This document shows positions 14,179 to 21,922 of a DNA stretch of 58,452 nucleotides, piece by piece. Origin of the DNA: Peptococcaceae bacterium (GTDB lineage Bacteria; Bacillota; Desulfitobacteriia; Desulfitobacteriales; Desulfitobacteriaceae); the NCBI GenBank assembly GCA_031289815.1, contig JAITOS010000043.1, positions 1 to 58,452 on the forward strand, read 5' to 3'. The position numbers and the translations under genes are program-made. How positions within the stretch are numbered: position 1 is the stretch's first letter; each line of letters opens with the position of its first letter. The notes below the pieces were generated by a model. The model saw only the letters and a program-made list of their open reading frames with translations, had not been told where the DNA came from and searched no databases.

Positions 14179-14280
14179 TGATTTCACCTCCATGATGTAT
14201 ATTTTTATCTCCTGCGGGGAAACATCTAATTAGTTTCACGTTTTCCAATTTTTTATCCCCACTCCTCTCTTTTACTTCGT

Positions 14281-14305
14281 CTTGCGGCAGCTGTGGCTCC
14301 GCAAG
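14281..14305 (+). terminator. Plus-strand intrinsic terminator with no obvious plus-strand gene
   Basis: CTTGCGG pairs with CCGCAAG, extended by AGC/GCT around a TGTG loop, and is followed on the plus strand by ATTTTTTTTT (14306-14315). On the minus strand the hairpin is preceded, not followed, by the homopolymer, so it does not fit the GNAT gene. The stretch 14179-14326 otherwise holds no gene. Confidence 0.65.
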
Positions 14306-14326
14306 ATTTTTTTTTACCCAGAGAAC

Positions 14327-14806
14327 TCAGAGAACCTTGACCATCATTTTCCTTTCCTCCATAAAATTGAGACTCTGATAGAGGTTTAGAGCCCGTTGAT
14401 TACTGCTCGTAACCGTCAATCCCAGATAGGAGAGTCCTGCGTCCCGGCAACACCGCTCCGCCTCCTGAATCAAGGCTGTTCCCACGCCCTTTCCCCGCCA
14501 GACAGGGAGAACGCCAATATCCATAATCCACCCCTGCCGCACGCCGGTCAATTCATCCTCAGCTTTCAGATAAAGGACCAGATAACCGATGGAAAACGCC
14601 TCTCCTTCTTTTCCTGATTCAGCCATCAGGATCTTGGCGCCGGTTCGCTGAACCCAGCGCCGGAATTCCTTGAGAAGCTTCTCCCGGTAACGGAGCGTCT
14701 CCTTGAACGGCTGCCCGCGCCATGATGCAATACTGTCCGCCATCGCTTCCTTACTCAGTCTATCAATAAACGGCCAATCCTGTATCTTTCCCAAACGAAT
14801 CCGCAT
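14327..14806 (-). CDS. GNAT-family N-acetyltransferase
   Basis: This 159-aa single-domain protein has acetyl-CoA-binding motif A in GVLPVWRGKGVGTALIQEAERCC and a C-terminal QRALNLYQSLNFMEERKMMVK, typical of GNAT enzymes. The acceptor cannot be deduced. The start follows CCTGAGGGGTGAT, a good ribosome binding site. It lies downstream of a doubtful ORF (14811-15065) whose stop overlaps this ribosome binding site. Confidence 0.88.
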   Translation of the reverse strand: MRIRLGKIQDWPFIDRLSKEAMADSIASWRGQPFKETLRYREKLLKEFRRWVQRTGAKILMAESGKEGEAFSIGYLVLYLKAEDELTGVRQGWIMDIGVLPVWRGKGVGTALIQEAERCCRDAGLSYLGLTVTSSNQRALNLYQSLNFMEERKMMVKVL

Positions 14807-14810
14807 ATCA

Positions 14811-15065
14811 TCACCCCTCAGGATAATTTATGCCGGAATGCCCGGATCTTTCACCGCTATTTCTCAAGCAACGCCCGGACTTCCTCCCGCGTCGCTCGGA
14901 TCGGCAGGTTCCCTCAACGCTCCGCTCGCCAACGGCTTCATGCTCATCCTGCCAAGACCTTGCCTTTTTATTTCTTGCCAGAAGTTCTTCCTTGTTTTCC
15001 CGCTCGATATAATTATACGGAAACTGAACGGGCGCGTAAAGATACGCACGCAAGCCCGTAAACAT
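14811..15065 (-). CDS. Doubtful 84-aa ORF upstream of the GNAT gene
   Basis: This charged reading frame contains APVQFPYNYIERENKEELL and ends INYPEG. No ribosome binding site precedes its ATG, and the composition of its C-terminal half is Arg/Ser/Gly-rich, as in shadow frames. Its stop lies 4 nt before the GNAT start, which would allow translational coupling. I list it because it is the only candidate in the 298-bp gap between the GNAT and transporter genes. Confidence 0.2.
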   Translation of the reverse strand: MFTGLRAYLYAPVQFPYNYIERENKEELLARNKKARSWQDEHEAVGERSVEGTCRSERRGRKSGRCLRNSGERSGHSGINYPEG

Positions 15066-15104
15066 TCATTTACGGCGAATGCCCGAACGTTTGAGGTGAT
15101 TCTT

Positions 15105-16040
15105 TTGTTCGTTATCAGTCTGGCTCTGCTGGTTGGCGTCCTTGGCATCCTCGGCGGCATGAAGATCATGCGCCACGGTCTGCAAGCCTTTGCCGGTTCG
15201 CATTTGCGCCGGTTGCTGATTTGGATCACGCAAACCCCCAGCCGCGGCTTTCTCAGCGGCATCCTCCTCACTGCTTTGCTGCAATCCAGTACGGCTTTGA
15301 CGGTGATGTCCGTCTCGTTTGTTGACGCCGGCCTCCTCTCTTTAGAAAATACTCTGGCCTTGATCCTCGGCAGCAATATCGGCACGACCGTCACGACTCA
15401 ACTCCTGGCGTTTCCCCTGCATCAGCTGGCCGTCATCCTCTTGCCGGTCAGTACGATCGGTTACGTATGGCTCCGCAGTCGCTTTCGTTTTTTCGCTTTA
15501 GCCCTTTCCGGCCTGAGTCTGCTCTTCTGCGGAATCGCCCTCCTTCAATCCCTTTTATCACCATTGGCTGAAACTCCCCTGATTCAAAATTATTTACACA
15601 GCCTGGGAGATCATCATTTGCGGGGAATCCTGGCCGGAACCCTGCTATCCGCCTTGCTTCATTCTTCTTCGGCGACGACCGGAATTGTGATGCTTCTGCT
15701 CTCCGAAGGCTGGTTAACCCTGCCCACCGCTTTCTGCTTCGTCCTGGGCGCGAATATCGGAACCTGTTTTACCGCCGTCGCCGCCTCCTTAGCAAGCTCG
15801 CCGCCGGCCCGAAAAGTTGCCGTTTTCCACGTCCTGCTCAACGTATTCGGCGTGTTGCTCTTTTTTCCCTGGATTCAGCCGCTGAGCCGGTTCATCACTT
15901 GGTTCGACGGCAATCCGGCCCGTCAGGTCGCCCACGCGCATACGATTTTCAATCTGGCTTCCTCCCTGATCGTCCTGCCGTTCCTTTCCCTCATCGTCCG
16001 ATGGCTGCCCCCATTCGGCCAGAATTTTAATAATTCCTGA
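15105..16040 (+). CDS. Na/Pi-cotransporter-family membrane protein (PNaS type)
   Basis: The protein has 311 aa when started at the TTG at 15105-15107, which has GAGGTGATTC just upstream; this gives the usual length for the short bacterial members. It shows the two inverted repeats of the family, each with a QSS/HSS motif: LLQSSTALTVMSVSFVDAG...LGSNIGTTVTT and LLHSSSATTGIVMLLLSEG...LGANIGTCFTA. About eight membrane helices are visible. Family members import phosphate with sodium, but several short ones have unproved substrates. No phoU-like domain is fused. Confidence 0.85.
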   Translation: MFVISLALLVGVLGILGGMKIMRHGLQAFAGSHLRRLLIWITQTPSRGFLSGILLTALLQSSTALTVMSVSFVDAGLLSLENTLALILGSNIGTTVTTQLLAFPLHQLAVILLPVSTIGYVWLRSRFRFFALALSGLSLLFCGIALLQSLLSPLAETPLIQNYLHSLGDHHLRGILAGTLLSALLHSSSATTGIVMLLLSEGWLTLPTAFCFVLGANIGTCFTAVAASLASSPPARKVAVFHVLLNVFGVLLFFPWIQPLSRFITWFDGNPARQVAHAHTIFNLASSLIVLPFLSLIVRWLPPFGQNFNNS

Positions 16041-16048
16041 AGCTACAC

Positions 16049-16077
16049 TTGACTATCCGCGCTCTTATAAAGATAAT
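16049..16077 (+). promoter_or_regulatory. Sigma-A promoter of the phosphodiester glycosidase gene
   Basis: TTGACT (16049-16054) and GATAAT (16072-16077) are separated by 17 nt, 62 bp before the ATG at 16139. Confidence 0.65.
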
Positions 16078-16138
16078 TAGAGTCATATATCAACGTCCGC
16101 TCACATCAGCATCATGGTTATGAGGAGAAGTTCAGATT

Positions 16139-17155
16139 ATGCCTATACAGAGAAGCGTTCGCGCCCAACAAAAAACTCACCGAAAAAAGAGATTGCGTCT
16201 GAAAATGGTGTTCACGTTCATTGTCTTTCATCTCATCTTTGCCGCCTTAATGTCCCCCTTTATTCTCTTTTGGGGTCCCTTTGAATCCTTGAAGGTCATC
16301 GCCGTCGGTTCTGTTTATACCTCCCGCCACCCGCAATATGTCCAGTACTTCCTGTCGGAGGACCGGATAACGAATATTATGCATACGTATGACAACCGGA
16401 TCCCTTCTTCCATAAAAGTCGATCGGGTCAGCGTCGTGACCAACGCCGACGAGGGGATCACGATTGAGGATATTGAAGGCCGCAATTACTATGGTCTGCC
16501 TTACAAGGGCAAAGTCATGCTGATCAGCGATCCGAAAAGGGTCAAGATCGCGCTCACCAGCCAGATCGGCGTCGCCGGCGAGCGGCTCACCGACATGATC
16601 CGCAACAGTGAGGCGATTGCCGGCATTAACGCCGGCGGTTTCTACGATCCGGACGGCAAAGGCAACGGCTCTTTCCCGGACGGAATCACGATTCATAACG
16701 GCGAGATCGTCCATAACAGCGCCGACGGCAAGGCGCAGGATATGATCGCCTTTGACGCTCAGGGAAATCTCATTCTGGAAACCCTGACCGCCAGCCAGCT
16801 CGAAGAAAAAGACATTCAGGAAGGAATCTCTTTTTATCCTAACCTGATTAAAAACGGCAAAACCCTGATCACCGGCGACGGCGGCTGGGGGACAGCCCCT
16901 CGTACCGGCATCGGTCAAACCGCCGACGGAACCGTGATCTTTGTCGTGATCGACGGTCGTCAGCCGCTTTGGAGCAATGGCGCCGCTTTAAGCGATTTAA
17001 TGAAAGTCTTTATAGACTACGGCGCAGTCACCGCGGCGAATCTGGACGGCGGTTCCTCCTCGGAAATGATTTATGACGGCAAGATCCTGAACAAACTTTG
17101 GAACGTCTTCGGCGAACGCTATATGCCCACCGCTTTTGTGGTTATGCCGAAATAA
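16139..17155 (+). CDS. Phosphodiester glycosidase (NAGPA-domain) family, membrane anchored
   Basis: This 338-aa protein has a basic N-terminus and one membrane helix (about residues 23-46), then an extracytoplasmic NAGPA/DUF2233 domain. Landmarks are AGINAGGFYDPDGKGNGSFPDG, GWGTAPRTGIGQTADGTVIFVVIDGRQ and AANLDGGSSSEM. Family members remove GlcNAc from phosphodiesters, or act on exopolysaccharide or teichoic-type polymers at the surface. GAGGAGAAG lies upstream of the ATG. It converges with a polysaccharide deacetylase gene 6 bp beyond its end; both probably act on the cell envelope. Confidence 0.88.
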   Translation: MPIQRSVRAQQKTHRKKRLRLKMVFTFIVFHLIFAALMSPFILFWGPFESLKVIAVGSVYTSRHPQYVQYFLSEDRITNIMHTYDNRIPSSIKVDRVSVVTNADEGITIEDIEGRNYYGLPYKGKVMLISDPKRVKIALTSQIGVAGERLTDMIRNSEAIAGINAGGFYDPDGKGNGSFPDGITIHNGEIVHNSADGKAQDMIAFDAQGNLILETLTASQLEEKDIQEGISFYPNLIKNGKTLITGDGGWGTAPRTGIGQTADGTVIFVVIDGRQPLWSNGAALSDLMKVFIDYGAVTAANLDGGSSSEMIYDGKILNKLWNVFGERYMPTAFVVMPK

Positions 17156-17161
17156 CTCTTT

Positions 17162-18025
17162 TTAATACGCCGGATCGGTCAGCCGCCGCTCGAACTCCGC
17201 TATGCCCATATCCGCATAACAATACACCCTTTTTACCCGCATCGGATCCTCGTCTCTGTGCGCCCAGCCCCGTTCCGTAGTCACCGCCATCGTATAACCG
17301 CTGTCCTTTACCGCTTGCGCCACGCGCTCGTCAAAGACCCCGAAAGGGTAAGCAAAAAATTTGACGGGCCGGTCGAGCTGCGCTTCCAAAACGGCTTTAG
17401 ATCCCGCTAATTCTTCCTCCAGCGCCGCTGCCGTTGCCTCGGTCAGATAAGGATGCGTCGCGGAATGCCCCTCGAGCCTCCAGCCGTTTTCCTGTAGCGC
17501 TTTGAGTTCCGGCGCGCTCAGATAGCCTTGCTCCCCGATATAATCCGTGATGATAAACACCGTAGCCGTATAGCCATATTTTTGGAGAACCGGCCAAGCG
17601 TTCTGATAATTATCCTGATAGCCGTCGTCAAAGGTGATCACTACCGGTTTCGCCGGTAAGCCGCCGGTTCCGTACAGCCCGTCGTACAGTTCATCCAGCG
17701 TGATCCCCTGATAATGGTTGTCCGCTAAAAATTTCATCTGCTCTTCTAATTGGGCCGGAGGCATACAAAGCTCATTCCCCGCTTCTATCCGGACAGAGTG
17801 GTAGTAAAGCACCGGTACTTGCGCGTGCTGATAGGCCGTGTCCTTTGCCGGCGCTTCTTCTTGCGCTTCGCGCGGCTCTTCCGTCCCCGGCGCCGGGGTT
17901 CCCGCCGGTGATTGGGCGTCGCCGCAGCCTAAAGGCGCGAACAGAAGGCAAAGTACGAACAAAGCGGCTATCCAGCGGCAGGCGTTTCGTTTCGCCCGCC
18001 GTTTTCCGTTTTCTTTTTTCAACAT
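17162..18025 (-). CDS. Lipoprotein polysaccharide deacetylase (CE4)
   Basis: This 287-aa protein has a signal sequence ending in a lipobox-like FAPLGC (Cys at about residue 34), a Pro/Glu-rich linker and a NodB-homology domain from about residue 68. CE4 motifs are visible: ITFDDGYQDN (metal Asp) and LEGHSATHPYL (metal His pair), then FAYPFG. Such enzymes deacetylate peptidoglycan or surface GlcNAc polymers. It ends about 9 nt after fapA starts its own unit and is probably read independently. Confidence 0.9.
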   Translation of the reverse strand: MLKKENGKRRAKRNACRWIAALFVLCLLFAPLGCGDAQSPAGTPAPGTEEPREAQEEAPAKDTAYQHAQVPVLYYHSVRIEAGNELCMPPAQLEEQMKFLADNHYQGITLDELYDGLYGTGGLPAKPVVITFDDGYQDNYQNAWPVLQKYGYTATVFIITDYIGEQGYLSAPELKALQENGWRLEGHSATHPYLTEATAAALEEELAGSKAVLEAQLDRPVKFFAYPFGVFDERVAQAVKDSGYTMAVTTERGWAHRDEDPMRVKRVYCYADMGIAEFERRLTDPAY

Positions 18026-18034
18026 GTCCCCCTC

Positions 18035-20068
18035 TTAATCATGTACCAGGAGTTTGTCCATTTGGACGATTCCTCCCTCACGATAAACCTCCAGTTTTTT
18101 ATACGCCTGTTCGATCTTGATGATCTCTTTATTCACGGCGATAATGACGTTCGGATGGCAGTAGCCGACGCTCAGCCGCTTGCTGCCGCTGATCTGAACC
18201 AAGGTGCTGCTGACTCCGGAACCGCCCAGCTCCTGGATGATCACATTGCCGCCGGCGATGATCTTGCCGCCACGGCACACCCCTTTAATCAAGACGTCCT
18301 TCTCCGCTTTGATGGAGCAATTATATACCGCTTTTTCACAGCGGAAAGCCCCGCTCGATTCTACGACCGCTCCCTGGATATAAGAAACATCGCAAACGAT
18401 CTCTTCGGCGGAATCTTCCTGCGCCTCTTTAAACGCTTCTGCCAATACGCCGGACGCTTGCCTTAAAAACTGAACGGATTGATCCTTTAAGGGTTCTAAG
18501 CCCGACAAAGAATGCCGGATAACGCGAACGGCCAGTGATAGCTCCTCCGTCACCTTATCGTTCGGATTGGCCGTCAGGTACTCTTCGGCGGCGACCGCTT
18601 GTTTCGGTAATCCCGAATAGCGTTTTTCCAGGATGAGCTTCAGGCATTGCCCCGGTTTAAAGCCATTTTCTCCAGCCGTGACGTGCAAATCATCCGTATC
18701 CTTCAGCGCCGCCAGCACCTGACCGTGCAGTTCTTGCAGCCTGCTCGCGATTTCGCTCTTCACCACGGACTGGTAGCCGACTGTAATCTTGCCGCCATGC
18801 ACGGTCTGCCGGATTTTAACCCCTTTATCTCCCCGGATTTCCGCGTGAGACACGGAGCCGCTGATTTCGACGTTGCCGCCTGAAAAAATATGCAGCCCAT
18901 CCTGAACATCCCCTTGAATCAAGACATTGCCGGGAAAATCGATACTCCCGGTGCTTAAATCGACGTCATGACGCAGCATAAAAACTTCTTCCACGGCATA
19001 CGCGTTCGCCTCTATCCGTACCGGCCGTCCGGCGCACTCCGCAATAAGTTCCAAGCCGTCGTCGGAAAGCCGGACGTTCTTTTTCGGCTTCAAGGGGATA
19101 TCCTTGAGAGGCTTTACCGAGGTTTCCTGACCAAAGACGTCGATTCCGGGAATTCCCGGAATCCCCGGCGTTTTGCGGGCCAAAACCGCCCCTTTTTCTA
19201 TCAGTACGATTTTTGAGGCAAAATAATCGATCTTATTTTTATCATCTGCCTGTTCTTCCTCCAACGCCGGTTTAGCGTTCACGCAATCTTGAATCACCGG
19301 CGGCTGGGCCGGAAAGGACAAGGTTCCCTCCGCCACGACCACTTCGCCAAAATCCTCAATCTTTATTATTTCGTCCCAGGCGTTCTCCTTACCGCCATGA
19401 ACGATCTTTTTCTCCGCCAGATCCTGGGCATAGCGCTCCGCCGTCCAAAATTCTCCGATCTCTTCCCCGGTTTCCCAGCGTACCTGATTGCTCAGATTCA
19501 AGATGGAATCACTATATAATTCAGCCGCTAAACAGGCTTTTTTCGCTTTCTCATGCTTCACCGCCGCCACCGCTTTGAAGCCTTTATCGCGCACTTCCAA
19601 TTGCCAGGTCCGTCTGCCCGGCAAGATCAAGGGTTTAAATTCCAGGCGATCTCCCTCTGCGAGCGCCGACCGCTCCTCGATCTCCCGGTCATTCAAAAAA
19701 GTCTGTCCGGCTTGCGGATGAGGAACAACCGTTTGCACCCTCGCTCCGATCGTCAGACGATAGCGATCTTCCAGCCAGTCAGTCCGTGTACATTCCGCAA
19801 GGCGTTCCGGCTCCGGGGCCTTATCCGCAATCTCCGGGACCGTATCTTCAACCTTCGGGGCTGTAGCCTCAACCTTCAGGGCTGTATCCTCGGCCTCCGA
19901 CTCCGGCTCCGACTCCGGCCAGCGAATGCTCACTTTCCATTTCCGGTTGAGGAGGCTGGGCTTTTCAAGCACTTCTAACTCCAATTTATCCGGGGCGCAA
20001 TTGGTTCTTTCGGCCCATTCCTTACGAATTTCTTCCAGCGATTTCCCTTGGACAACTTGTCCGCTCAT
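18035..20068 (-). CDS. fapA: FapA/DUF342 polymerising beta-helix protein
   Basis: This 677-aa protein begins with a Jag-N-like domain (VVQGKSLEEIRKEWAERTNCAPDKLELEVLEKPSLLN, about residues 5-50). An acidic repeat linker (ESEPESEAEDTALKVE...KVEDTVPE, about 53-90) follows, then the DUF342 region. Hallmarks are TPGIPGIPGIDVFGQE, GNVLIQGDVQDGLHIFSGGNVEISGSVSHAEI and CRGGKIIAGGNVIIQELG, the last two being beta-helix rungs. Vibrio FapA in this family affects flagellar assembly; other members are linked to polar or cytoskeletal functions. A sigma-28-like promoter lies about 160 bp upstream (20230-20257), which supports a motility link. Exact role unknown. Confidence 0.85.
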   Translation of the reverse strand: MSGQVVQGKSLEEIRKEWAERTNCAPDKLELEVLEKPSLLNRKWKVSIRWPESEPESEAEDTALKVEATAPKVEDTVPEIADKAPEPERLAECTRTDWLEDRYRLTIGARVQTVVPHPQAGQTFLNDREIEERSALAEGDRLEFKPLILPGRRTWQLEVRDKGFKAVAAVKHEKAKKACLAAELYSDSILNLSNQVRWETGEEIGEFWTAERYAQDLAEKKIVHGGKENAWDEIIKIEDFGEVVVAEGTLSFPAQPPVIQDCVNAKPALEEEQADDKNKIDYFASKIVLIEKGAVLARKTPGIPGIPGIDVFGQETSVKPLKDIPLKPKKNVRLSDDGLELIAECAGRPVRIEANAYAVEEVFMLRHDVDLSTGSIDFPGNVLIQGDVQDGLHIFSGGNVEISGSVSHAEIRGDKGVKIRQTVHGGKITVGYQSVVKSEIASRLQELHGQVLAALKDTDDLHVTAGENGFKPGQCLKLILEKRYSGLPKQAVAAEEYLTANPNDKVTEELSLAVRVIRHSLSGLEPLKDQSVQFLRQASGVLAEAFKEAQEDSAEEIVCDVSYIQGAVVESSGAFRCEKAVYNCSIKAEKDVLIKGVCRGGKIIAGGNVIIQELGGSGVSSTLVQISGSKRLSVGYCHPNVIIAVNKEIIKIEQAYKKLEVYREGGIVQMDKLLVHD

Positions 20069-20229
20069 CGGCGTCCCTCCTCTTTCTCTTACGGCGTTTT
20101 ACCCCCTTGGCTATGTACCCGCCTGTTCCTATCAGCCCTTTATTCCCGGGCAAATAGCTTTCTCTTCTGTTTGATTTCGCCCTCTCCGGCAGGTTTCTCT
20201 TTCGCGTCCAAAAAATAACCTTTTTCTTA

Positions 20230-20257
20230 TTATCGGCATCCTAGCGCCTAATCTTCA
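20230..20257 (-). promoter_or_regulatory. Putative sigma-28 promoter upstream of fapA
   Basis: On the minus strand TGAAGATT is followed after 12 nt by GCCGATAA (20230-20237), a perfect sigma-28 -10 box. The -35 matches TAAAGTTT at 6 of 8 positions. The 12-nt spacer equals that of the promoter at 28831-28858. Confidence 0.5.
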
Positions 20258-20780
20258 GCCATCTTCTCTTCATTCCGGCTCATTGCCTTCCATCCAGCCC
20301 GCGCTACTTTGATGATCGCTATCCGGGGCCCTTTGCCAAGCAGCGGCGCGCCCATTGGGCGATCATGTCACTATCATAACCGGCGGCGTAAAGCAACCCG
20401 CGCAAACCAACAAAACAAGACCCCGCCCAGCCTTGCCCTTGTTTTGTTCCCGCTTATAGGCGGCCATGCGGCAGTCCGTTCCGCCGCCATGCCGTATACC
20501 GTATTTTACCCATCTCGATTTCCGTCTGTTGGCGTCGGCGCTGGCTTCGATACCCGGGCGCGCAGGCGATTATTCGTCATATCCGTATCCAGACAGATTT
20601 CCGCCAACGACAAGCGAACTGCGCTTCAAAAAATATAGCCGCTCGTTCGACAACATTTGTGCAACGCTACCGCACCTTTTTCACGATTTCGACAGCCATA
20701 ATCCTTTACGATATCTCTTGTAGCCTTCACAATTTTTTACGTTAGCTTTTACAGAACCAGGAACAGGAGGAATTGCACTG
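20258..20780. other. Gene-poor stretch with inverted repeats and a possible coding relic
   Basis: No intact gene is visible. A perfect 11-bp inverted repeat, AACAAAACAAG/CTTGTTTTGTT, spans 20409-20448. A second structure pairs GGCGGC (about 20459) with GCCGCC (about 20482). On the minus strand a 44-codon open stretch (20319-20453) reads GLRGLLYAAGYDSDMIAQWA and then RRCLAKGPG before a stop. It has no start and resembles a decayed gene end more than random sequence. Confidence 0.4.
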
Positions 20781-20981
20781 ATGTTTTCGCACCATCGCAC
20801 CACCACTGTCAAACGCGCCGTCTATCCCGCGGGACAAGTCGTCATTCCCTTTGCGCCCTATCTTCAGGCGAAACAAAGCCGCTCCTGTATCTTCTGCGGG
20901 CAGGCCTTATCCGTTCACGTCTTTAAAGACCGGCACGTCTGCCTTTCTTGTCTCAAGCATATTTCCGCCCTCTTCGCCTAG
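20781..20981 (+). CDS. Small double-CXXC protein, Gin-like
   Basis: This 66-aa protein is preceded by CAGGAGGAATTGCACTG, a strong ribosome binding site. CIFC and CLSC pairs are separated by 14 residues (GQALSVHVFKDRHV), close to the spacing in Gin/CsfB, the zinc-binding anti-sigma-G factor of endospore formers, which also reads CxxCGQ. The basic N-terminal part (HHRTTTVKRAVYPAGQVVIPF) is not typical of Gin. If it is Gin, the host sporulates; any other small zinc protein remains possible. It converges with mecA. Confidence 0.5.
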   Translation: MFSHHRTTTVKRAVYPAGQVVIPFAPYLQAKQSRSCIFCGQALSVHVFKDRHVCLSCLKHISALFA

Positions 20982-21004
20982 AAGGCGCGGCTTTGCCCCA
21001 TCTC

Positions 21005-21586
21005 TCACTTGGGAAATACGTCCAGCAAGTGAGGAATAGCGTTTTTCTGAATGATCAGTTTGCCGTGTTCATTGAGAAACGCCTTCGTCAATATAGAAAA
21101 TACGCCAAATTCATGAAGGACCGCTTCGGCGGTGCGGCGCTTTTGGCCAGCGCCTAAACGGCTCAAAATCAAATAATACGCGTCTTCATACTCATAAAAA
21201 TCCGAATTCAGCTGATTAAAGACCGGCAGCAGCTTCGCCGCCGTCAAAACGTCTTCAAAGTCATTGAATTTAAATACCCATTCCAGCCCTCTGCCCCGCG
21301 CCGATTTCTTTTTTTGCCGGTCTTTGGCGTGAAACTCAGCCGTCTCTTCCTGTTTCATGACCGTAATCACAAACTCATCATTGGCCGATAAGGTCGCCTG
21401 AATCCAGAAAGGCTGATCCAGATTGAATTCGACCTCTTCCCTTGCCTGATTGATTAACTCCCAAAACAGCTGTTCCGTTTTTGCCGTGCGCTGAAACAGG
21501 TCCGCCAAGGTAATATCCCGATCCGCCAATTCATTAAAGGAGATGAAGATGCGGATCATATGTTCATTAATTTTTTGGATACGCAT
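21005..21586 (-). CDS. mecA: Adaptor protein MecA
   Basis: This 193-aa protein starts at MRIQKINEHMIRIFIS (21586) with GAGGTGG 5 nt upstream; a GTG three codons earlier lies within that site. The N-terminal substrate-binding part is followed by a charged linker (EETAEFHAKDRQKKKSARGRG) and a ClpC-binding C-terminal domain with FNDFEDVLTAAKLL and YYLIL. MecA delivers proteins such as ComK to ClpCP in Bacillus and activates ClpC. It has its own promoter at 21674-21702. Confidence 0.9.
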   Translation of the reverse strand: MRIQKINEHMIRIFISFNELADRDITLADLFQRTAKTEQLFWELINQAREEVEFNLDQPFWIQATLSANDEFVITVMKQEETAEFHAKDRQKKKSARGRGLEWVFKFNDFEDVLTAAKLLPVFNQLNSDFYEYEDAYYLILSRLGAGQKRRTAEAVLHEFGVFSILTKAFLNEHGKLIIQKNAIPHLLDVFPK

Positions 21587-21673
21587 CAGTCCCACCTCGA
21601 CTTCCCCGCTCGTCTTATTTCATATTTCCTGAGCCATGCGCGATATCGTCACCGTATTATAGCATACTTAGCA

Positions 21674-21702
21674 ATCATATGAAAAATCCTATTTTTTGTC
21701 AA
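21674..21702 (-). promoter_or_regulatory. Sigma-A promoter of mecA
   Basis: On the minus strand TTGACA (21697-21702) lies 17 nt from TATGAT (21674-21679). A second possible -10, TATAAT, lies nearer the gene at about 21655-21660. Confidence 0.7.
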
Positions 21703-21792
21703 TCTGTCCGCCTCCGTGTCTACCGGTCCGGCTTCGCCAACGAAAACCGCTTCAATCGCTTGCGCACGCTCGCTGCAAAAGCCAGCGGTGAG

Positions 21793-21813
21793 AATTAACA
21801 CCAGGTGATCATC
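21793..21813. promoter_or_regulatory. Imperfect ATCACCAGGTGAT palindrome
   Basis: The core reads AACACC-A-GGTGAT (21797-21809), one mismatch from the perfect copy 55 bp away at 21848-21868. Both lie in the 336-bp gap between the small membrane protein gene and mecA. Confidence 0.45.
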
Positions 21814-21847
21814 TCCCCTTTATCTTGGCGTCGGGGTGCTGAACCAA

Positions 21848-21868
21848 AATTATCACCAGGTGATAATT
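21848..21868. promoter_or_regulatory. Perfect 21-bp palindrome with ATCACCAGGTGAT core
   Basis: Ten-bp arms (AATTATCACC and its complement) flank a single central A. It lies 146-166 bp upstream of the mecA -35 box and 55 bp from a related site. The core also occurs at 2211-2223. It is probably an operator rather than an RNA hairpin, because the centre is one base. Confidence 0.55.
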
Positions 21869-21883
21869 CCAGCGTGAGAAACT

Positions 21884-21902
21884 TTTAGAAGCGGCTTCTA
21901 AA
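21884..21902. repeat. 19-bp perfect palindrome
   Basis: TTTAGAAGC-G-GCTTCTAAA has 9-bp arms around one base, 21 bp past the stop codon of the gene at 21923. As RNA it could form only a shorter AGAA-loop hairpin followed by AAAAGTTTCT, a poor terminator, so a protein-binding site is as likely. Confidence 0.4.
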
Positions 21903-21922
21903 GGCTCTTTCGGTGCTTCCCA

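Noticed and set aside
14864..15394. 176-aa minus-strand frame overlapping the Na/Pi transporter
   Set aside because: It runs antisense to conserved QSS-motif coding sequence and has no independent support.
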